Assembly (NCBI RefSeq): GCF_003997495.1
Contig: NZ_RZRU01000002.1
Coordinates: 434,001-498,000, forward strand
Direction: 5' to 3'
Length of the DNA stretch: 64,000 nt
From: Mesorhizobium sp. M7A.F.Ca.US.008.03.1.1
Lineage (GTDB): Bacteria; Pseudomonadota; Alphaproteobacteria; Rhizobiales; Rhizobiaceae
Position numbers and translations under genes: made by a program. Position 1 is the stretch's first letter. Every line of letters starts with the position of its first letter. Below the pieces are notes generated by a model. The model saw only the letters and a list, made by a program, of their open reading frames with translations, was not told the origin of the DNA and did not search any database. Of this stretch, positions 59,252 through 64,000 are shown in pieces.

Positions 59252-60146
59252 AGCAGCCGAGCTGGCGCTTGAACTGGTCGATCAGCCAGGCCGCCGCCGG
59301 CTTCGGGCTGCGATCGTTGCGGTGCATGGCAAACAGCGGCGATCTCACCTCCCTGAAGGATTCGAGGTCGATTTCCACCAGCCGGCCACTCGCCAGGTCG
59401 TCTGATATCAGCCAACGCGGCAGCCCGCCCCAGCCCAGCCCCTCGCGCATCAGCGTATGCTTGGTGCGCACATCCGTCAGCCGCCAGGTGCGGTAGGCGA
59501 AGACGCCGAAGTCGCGCCCCTTGGTGCGCTCCGACTGGTCGGTGACGACAAGCTGCGTGTGTTCGCGCGCATCCTCGATTGCCACCGGCTTCGGCAGCAA
59601 GGCCAGCGGGTGGCTGGGCGCGGCGGCCAGCACGATCGACATGAAGCCGATGCGCACAAGATGCACGTCGACATCGCCCAACAGGCCGCCTATGCCAAGA
59701 TCGGCTTGCCCGCTGACGACATGATCGGGGATCAGGCCGAGTGTGCCGATATGCAGCCGCAGCATCACGGTCGGAAACTGCGCTTCGAATGCCTTCAGCA
59801 CCCGCACCAGCACCGGCGACGGCAACGCTGCGTCGACCGACAGCGCGACTTCAGCCTCGAGGCCTTGATGATGGCCGTCGACGCGCGAGCGGATGCGCTG
59901 CAGCACGCCGACCATGCGGCGTGCATCCTCCAGCATCGCCCGGCCGATCTCCGTCAGTTGCGGCTCGCGCGTGCCCTCGCGCTCGAACAGTTTCAGCCCG
60001 AGCTGCGCCTCGAGATTGGCGATACCATAGCTGATGACGGACTGCGCCCGGTTGAGCTTGCGACCGGCGGCCGAGAAACTGCCGGTCTCGGCGACCGTCA
60101 CCAGGATCTGAAGCTGGTCGAGTGTCGGATTGGGTTGCATCACCAT
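59184..60146 (-). CDS. LysR-family transcriptional regulator
   Basis: A 320-residue regulator with the N-terminal helix-turn-helix (LDQLQILVTVAETGSFSAAG, RAQSVISYGIANLE) and a LysR substrate domain (about 95-295). It is divergent from an azoreductase-type gene, with LysR-box-like repeats in between, so control of that gene is likely. The start is MVMQPNP or, 2 codons later, MQPNP. Confidence 0.9.
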   Translation of the reverse strand: MVMQPNPTLDQLQILVTVAETGSFSAAGRKLNRAQSVISYGIANLEAQLGLKLFEREGTREPQLTEIGRAMLEDARRMVGVLQRIRSRVDGHHQGLEAEVALSVDAALPSPVLVRVLKAFEAQFPTVMLRLHIGTLGLIPDHVVSGQADLGIGGLLGDVDVHLVRIGFMSIVLAAAPSHPLALLPKPVAIEDAREHTQLVVTDQSERTKGRDFGVFAYRTWRLTDVRTKHTLMREGLGWGGLPRWLISDDLASGRLVEIDLESFREVRSPLFAMHRNDRSPKPAAAWLIDQFKRQLGCFNEFEPGEVPDEEHETVHRSVP

Positions 60147-60149
60147 ATC

Positions 60150-60203
60150 TATTTAATGGATGGATCGTATATAAAATATACCAGTTTATCGAATGGATCG
60201 ATA
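60150..60203. promoter_or_regulatory. LysR-type binding sites between lysR and the azoreductase gene
   Basis: TATCGA-ATGGA-TCGATA (60187-60203) is a perfect 6-base inverted repeat of T-N11-A form. A related, weaker site TATTTAATGGATGGATC lies at 60150-60166, 37 bases away. The pattern fits a recognition plus activation site. Confidence 0.58.
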
Positions 60204-60250
60204 GCCCCATATCTGGCGGGACAAATCATTCAACCGCTGGAGAGCCCAAA

Positions 60251-60886
60251 ATGTCCATTCTTCTTGTCACTTCGAGCCCGCGTGGCGCGGCCTCGCATTC
60301 GACCCGCATCGCTACCGAATTCGCTGAAAAGCTCGTCGCCGCCGACCCGTCGAACACGCTTGTCGTCCGCGACCTTGTCGCCAACCCGCTGCCGCATATC
60401 GACGCCGACTATGCCAGCGGCATCTACGTGCCGGCAGAAGCTCGCACTGCACGCCAGGCCGAAGCCGTCGGCGTCTCCGATGTGGTGCTCGACGAGCTGT
60501 TCGCCGCCGACACGGTGATCCTGGCCACAGGCTTCATCAACTTCAATATCTCCTCGACGCTGAAGTCCTGGGTCGACCACATCTCCCGTTCCGGCAAGAG
60601 CTTTGCCTATGGCGAGAACGGCCCCAAGGGTCTCGTCACCGGCAAGAAGGTCTATATCGTGCTGGCTTCGGGTGGCATCTATTCCGAAGGTGCGGCCGTG
60701 CAATTCGATCACGCCATTCCCTACCTGCGTGGCGTGCTCGGCTTCCTCGGCATGACCGATGTCGATGTCATCCGCATCGAAGGCGTTGGCATGGGTCCTG
60801 ACGCGGTGACCGCAGCGCTCGCCAAGGCGACCGCCAAGGTCGATGCCGTGGTGGCCGCCAGCCAAGGCGTCGCGGCGGCGGCGTAA
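60251..60886 (+). CDS. FMN-dependent NADH-azoreductase (AzoR) / NAD(P)H quinone oxidoreductase
   Basis: A 211-residue Flavodoxin_2 protein. It opens MSILLVTSSPRGAASHSTRI (FMN phosphate loop) and has GFINFNISSTLKSWVDHISR and the VLASGGIYSEG loop of AzoR proteins. It reduces quinones and azo compounds in the cytoplasm. The start MSILLV is the family start. Divergent LysR regulator upstream. Confidence 0.9.
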   Translation: MSILLVTSSPRGAASHSTRIATEFAEKLVAADPSNTLVVRDLVANPLPHIDADYASGIYVPAEARTARQAEAVGVSDVVLDELFAADTVILATGFINFNISSTLKSWVDHISRSGKSFAYGENGPKGLVTGKKVYIVLASGGIYSEGAAVQFDHAIPYLRGVLGFLGMTDVDVIRIEGVGMGPDAVTAALAKATAKVDAVVAASQGVAAAA

Positions 60887-60976
60887 GGGAAAGACTTAAG
60901 TTGAAGGGCAGACCCCGCTTGTTTTGCCGACAGTAAACAGCGCAAAGCGACCAGAGTCCTTTGGGTGTGACTTGAC

Positions 60977-61021
60977 GATCCACTTTGGTTCACTCACAAT
61001 CACAATGAACCAAAGTGGATC
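60977..61021. promoter_or_regulatory. Operator/promoter of the toxin-antitoxin pair
   Basis: GATCCACTTTGGTTCA (60977-60992) and its exact complement (61006-61021) form a perfect inverted repeat with 16-base arms and a 13-base spacer, ending 7 bases before the antitoxin ATG. RHH antitoxins usually repress their own operon through such sites. Confidence 0.78.
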
Positions 61022-61027
61022 GAAACC

Positions 61028-61267
61028 ATGACAGCTTTCACCGTGCGGCTTCCCGACGACACGACAAACAGGCTCGACCAACTTGCCGAAAAGCTCGATC
61101 GCTCGCGCTCTTATGTGGCCGCCAAGGCCATCGAAGACTTTGTAGCTCGTCAAGAATGGCAGCTCGCTGAGATAGAGGCCGGGTTGGCCGAGGCCGAGCG
61201 CGGTGAATTCGCCAGCGAACAAGAGTTGGCCGCCGTGATCGGGAAGTACGTCAAGCCCGCCGGCTGA
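61028..61267 (+). CDS. Ribbon-helix-helix (CopG/RelB-type) antitoxin
   Basis: A 79-residue protein. The N-terminal ribbon-helix-helix is FTVRLPDDTTNRLDQLAEKL, then SRSYVAAKAIEDFV; the rest is a charged helix that would wrap the toxin. It precedes the RelE/ParE-type toxin by 3 bases and should repress the operon with it. Confidence 0.9.
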   Translation: MTAFTVRLPDDTTNRLDQLAEKLDRSRSYVAAKAIEDFVARQEWQLAEIEAGLAEAERGEFASEQELAAVIGKYVKPAG

Positions 61268-61270
61268 TCC

Positions 61271-61564
61271 ATGAGCCGCAAGACAATCCGTTGGACCAAG
61301 CGGGCTTTGCGTCGGCTTGGCGAAATCGGCGCGCATATCGAGAAAGACAGTCCCGAAGCTGCCGCTCGTGTCATCGGGCGCATCTTGTCCGCAGCGGAGT
61401 TGCTCACCGAACAGCCGGCTATGGGGCGCGTTGGACGCATCAAGGCGACGCGAGAACTCGTTTTGGCCGATTTCCCATATATCGTCCCCTATCGCGTAAG
61501 CGAAGATGCGGTCGAAATACTTACCGTCATACACGCCGCCCAACAGTGGCCAAAGAGCCTGTGA
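61271..61564 (+). CDS. RelE/ParE-family toxin
   Basis: A 97-residue protein: RKTIRWTKRALRRLGEIGAH opens the RelE/ParE fold and it ends FPYIVPYRVSEDAVEILTVI. ParE members poison gyrase and RelE members cleave mRNA on the ribosome; the sequence alone does not decide. Complete, in an intact pair with the antitoxin upstream. Confidence 0.9.
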   Translation: MSRKTIRWTKRALRRLGEIGAHIEKDSPEAAARVIGRILSAAELLTEQPAMGRVGRIKATRELVLADFPYIVPYRVSEDAVEILTVIHAAQQWPKSL

Positions 61565-61584
61565 GCCAACTGGCCGCTGCCTTT

Positions 61585-61884
61585 CTAGCCGATGAAATGC
61601 CTAAGCACCCCCGCCGAAGCGACTCCGATCAGCACAGTCGGCAGCATGGAAAGCCGCATGGCGGCTACCAGAGTGACAGCCAGCGCCAGAATATCCGCCG
61701 GGGACTTCGACACGAAGGCCGGCGCGATCACCGAGATCAGGACGCAACCAGGTGCCGCCTCCATCACCGCCGTGGCGCGGGCACCGAGCGTGCGGTTGCG
61801 CAGCACGACATAGCCGCCGGTCCGGGTCAGGTAGGTAACGGAGGCCATCAGCACGATGGTAAGCAGGGTCGCCATGTCGATCAT
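61585..61884 (-). CDS. azlD: AzlD-family branched-chain amino acid export subunit
   Basis: A 99-residue membrane protein with about three hydrophobic segments and the conserved motif SVTYLTRTGGYVVLR. AzlD is the small partner of AzlC in export of branched-chain amino acids or analogues. Its start overlaps the azlC stop by 4 bases. Confidence 0.9.
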   Translation of the reverse strand: MIDMATLLTIVLMASVTYLTRTGGYVVLRNRTLGARATAVMEAAPGCVLISVIAPAFVSKSPADILALAVTLVAAMRLSMLPTVLIGVASAGVLRHFIG

Positions 61885-62615
61885 GCATCACCCGCCATCA
61901 GCCAGGCCGCGACCAGCCCCGACACGGCACCCGCAGCGACATACCAGGCACCCGGAACGAAGAGATAGACCAGTGCCGCAACGACGAGGCTGACCAGCCA
62001 GGGCCGCGCCGCCGCCATACCCGTCCACATGCCGCGCATCAGCACCAGGAAGACGGCCGGGAACGCCATGTCGAAACCGTAGGTCTCGACATGGCCCAGC
62101 ATCGGACCGAGCAAGGCACCCAGCGTGGTGAAGGCCACCCAGGTGAGATACATCGCCAGCGCCGCGCCCATATAGTAACGCGGGCTGAAGGCCGGCGTGA
62201 TGCCGGCGGCGGCGCGCTGTTTGGCATCGGCCAGGCCCAGCGCCCAGCTTTCATCGCACATAAAGAAAAGCGCCGGAAACACCTTGCGCTTCGGCAGGTG
62301 GCGCAGGAACGGCGCCAGTGCCGCACCCATCAGCAGGTGACGGCTGTTGACCAGGAAGGTGATGGCGACGATGAGCACGATGTGCGGCGGCGACGTCCAC
62401 AATTGGATCGCGGCGAATTCCGAGCCGCCGGCGAAGTTCAGCCCTGTCATCATAGACAGTTCGACCGTACTCAGCCCTTTCTGCGTGGCCTGGGCGCCGA
62501 GCACCAGCGCGTAAGGGATGGTGCCGAACAGCACCGGCGCGCAGGACGTCACGCCACGGCGGAACTCGGATCCCGAGCCATCGCCCGCCGCCTCGACTGT
62601 CTGTGAAATGCTCAT
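61881..62615 (-). CDS. azlC: AzlC-family branched-chain amino acid exporter
   Basis: A 244-residue membrane protein: RRGVTSCAPVLFGTIPYALV, FAGGSEFAAIQLW and VNSRHLLMGAALAPFL are family motifs, with about six hydrophobic segments. It exports branched-chain amino acids (relative of YgaZ). It is divergent from an Lrp-family gene, the usual regulator of such pairs. Confidence 0.92.
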   Translation of the reverse strand: MSISQTVEAAGDGSGSEFRRGVTSCAPVLFGTIPYALVLGAQATQKGLSTVELSMMTGLNFAGGSEFAAIQLWTSPPHIVLIVAITFLVNSRHLLMGAALAPFLRHLPKRKVFPALFFMCDESWALGLADAKQRAAAGITPAFSPRYYMGAALAMYLTWVAFTTLGALLGPMLGHVETYGFDMAFPAVFLVLMRGMWTGMAAARPWLVSLVVAALVYLFVPGAWYVAAGAVSGLVAAWLMAGDA

Positions 62616-62784
62616 GGTTACTCATCGGCCGGCCTGGCGGCCGCCGCTTCCTGCGTCTGAAATCAACTGATGTCGGCGGCAAACATACCGATATTTGCTC
62701 GCAATTTGGTTGCAAAGATTGTTGAGTTTTACGTAATCTTGGCATTAAATGTCACAAATTTACCAATACATGGAATCCAAAATC

Positions 62785-63243
62785 ATGAAACTTGATGAGA
62801 TCGACAAGCGGATCCTGCGGGCGCTGCAGCGCGACGGCCGCATGGCCAACAACGATCTGGCCAATGAGGTGGGGCTGTCGCCATCGCCTTGCCTGCGTCG
62901 CGTGAAGCTGCTGGAGGAGGCCGGTGTCATCGACCGCTATGTCGCCGTGCTTAACCCGGCCAGCATCGGCAAGGGTCTGACCTTCTTCACCCGCATCTGG
63001 CTGAAAACGCAGGACGAGGACACGATCGAGCATTTCGCCACCGAAGTCGCCAAGCTGCCGCAGGTGATGGAGTGCTATTTGATGCTCGGCGATTGCGACG
63101 CCATGGTGCGCGTGGTGGCGGCCGGCATCGACGATTACCGCCGCTTCCAGTCGGAACATTTGAGCCGCATCAAGGGCGTGCAGAACGTCAAGACCGACGT
63201 CCCCAGCCAGACGATCAAATACACGTCGGAATTGCCGATCTGA
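62785..63243 (+). CDS. Lrp/AsnC-family transcriptional regulator
   Basis: A 152-residue regulator with an N-terminal helix-turn-helix (LDEIDKRILRALQRDGRMAN, LANEVGLSPSPCLRRVKLL) and the RAM ligand domain (to about 150). The start MKLDEID is typical; two upstream ATGs (62749, 62770) are in frame. Being divergent from azlCD, it probably regulates their expression in response to an amino acid. Confidence 0.9.
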   Translation: MKLDEIDKRILRALQRDGRMANNDLANEVGLSPSPCLRRVKLLEEAGVIDRYVAVLNPASIGKGLTFFTRIWLKTQDEDTIEHFATEVAKLPQVMECYLMLGDCDAMVRVVAAGIDDYRRFQSEHLSRIKGVQNVKTDVPSQTIKYTSELPI

Positions 63244-63369
63244 GCTGCTGAAAACGGCGCCGGGCTAGACTGGATAAAAAATGCAACCGGATTGTAGGAT
63301 CGGCCTCGGTGCCAGCGTCCTTCGGGTGCAAGCAGCGCTGAGCGCTGCCCTCTGGCATGGGAGATTTGA

Positions 63370-64000
63370 ATGAGCCTTTCCTATCGTTGGGTCATCGTCG
63401 CCGCTGGCGCGCTGATGTCCTGTGTCGCCATCGGGACGATGTTTTCGCTGGCGATCTTCCTCGAGCCGATGGCGATCGACACCAACTGGTCGCGCGCCGG
63501 CATTTCCAGCGCCATGACGCTCAATTTCCTGGTGATGGGCCTCGGCGGCTTTGCCTGGGGCGCCATTTCCGACCGTTTTGGCGCCCGCATCGTCGTCACG
63601 ATCGGTGCGGTCCTGCTTGGGCTGGCGCTGGTGCTGGCCAGCCGCGCCGGCTCGCTGCTGAGCTTCCAGATCACCTATGGCGTGCTCGTCGGCCTCGCGG
63701 CAAGCGCCTTCTTCGCGCCAATGATCGCGCTGACCACGGGCTGGTTCGACACCAACCGCAGCCTTGCCGTCTCGCTGGTCTCGGCCGGCATGGGCGTGGC
63801 GCCGATGACGATCTCGCCCTTCGCCCGCTGGCTGATCTCGGCCTATGACTGGCGCACCGCCATGTTCGACATCGGCATTACGGCCTGGATACTGCTGTTG
63901 CCGGCGGTTCTGCTGGTCCGCCAGCCGCCGACGCCGGTGGCGGCCGATACTGGCTCCGCGCCGGTTGCCGAAGGCGCCGGCCTGACAGTCGGCCAGGTGC
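63370..64000 (+). CDS. MFS transporter, 3' end outside the window
   Basis: The first 210 residues of a major facilitator protein with six hydrophobic segments, beginning WVIVAAGALMSCVAIGTMFS. The motif A-like loop GAISDRFGARIVV follows helix 2. The cut falls in the central loop. It resembles oxalate/formate and monocarboxylate-type members; the substrate is unknown. Confidence 0.85.
   Translation, partial: MSLSYRWVIVAAGALMSCVAIGTMFSLAIFLEPMAIDTNWSRAGISSAMTLNFLVMGLGGFAWGAISDRFGARIVVTIGAVLLGLALVLASRAGSLLSFQITYGVLVGLAASAFFAPMIALTTGWFDTNRSLAVSLVSAGMGVAPMTISPFARWLISAYDWRTAMFDIGITAWILLLPAVLLVRQPPTPVAADTGSAPVAEGAGLTVGQV

Overview
The window reads as a chromosomal segment of a high-GC alphaproteobacterium of the Rhizobiales, most probably Mesorhizobium or a close relative. 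This is inferred from the gene families present (NasST-type nitrate control, a NanE-ROK fusion, many ABC importers and GMC and aldehyde dehydrogenases) and from short palindromic repeats of the kind scattered through rhizobial genomes. No 16S or other species marker is present, so the genus is inference.

Layout: 1-1.5 kb holds the end of a FAD amine/amino-acid oxidase, a small cupin protein and an orphan BrnA-like protein. 1.6-12.8 kb is a nitrate assimilation cluster on the minus strand. It is transcribed nasT-nasS, then nrtA-nrtB-nrtD-nirB-nirD-nasA. A sigma54-type promoter and a leader RNA with an ANTAR-type hexaloop hairpin and a terminator lie ahead of nrtA. The nasA frame carries an in-frame copy of a palindromic repeat whose sister lies between nirB and nirD. 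12.8-20.1 kb is an amine/amino-acid catabolic group: a trimethylamine-dehydrogenase-like flavoprotein, an M20 deacylase, a LysR regulator, an aldehyde dehydrogenase, DUF1028 and RidA. 20.2-26.1 kb has a flavin monooxygenase, a GMC oxidoreductase and a taurine/sulfonate-type ABC importer. 26.1-27.3 kb is decayed DNA with one recognisable pseudogene.

27.3-33.9 kb: an L-2-hydroxyglutarate-oxidase-like gene, then a sugar ABC importer (binding protein and two permeases, no ATPase), a NanE/ROK-kinase fusion and a GntR regulator with matching operators. 34.1-46.9 kb is an IclR-associated catabolic island: an EutE/DoeB-like deacylase, an EutB-like dehydratase, a ribose-type importer with a permease fused to its double ATPase, a Gfo/Idh dehydrogenase, a second permease, a creatininase-family hydrolase, an aldehyde dehydrogenase and a GMC oxidoreductase. 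Two similar long-spaced palindromes flank this island. It is the best candidate for an undescribed pathway.

47.3-58.1 kb holds stress and envelope genes: YciE ferritin-like, a KGG-like small protein, tRNA-Ile(CAU), a SIMPL protein, a YcgN-like protein, a repeat-rich OmpA protein, a UPF0114 membrane protein, an SDR, a decayed VapBC pair, a LuxR protein, and a divergent pair of HtrA-like proteins of which one has lost its catalytic triad. 58.1-64 kb holds regulator/target pairs: TetR-glyoxalase, LysR-azoreductase, an RHH/RelE toxin-antitoxin pair, azlCD-Lrp, and the start of an MFS transporter cut by the window end.
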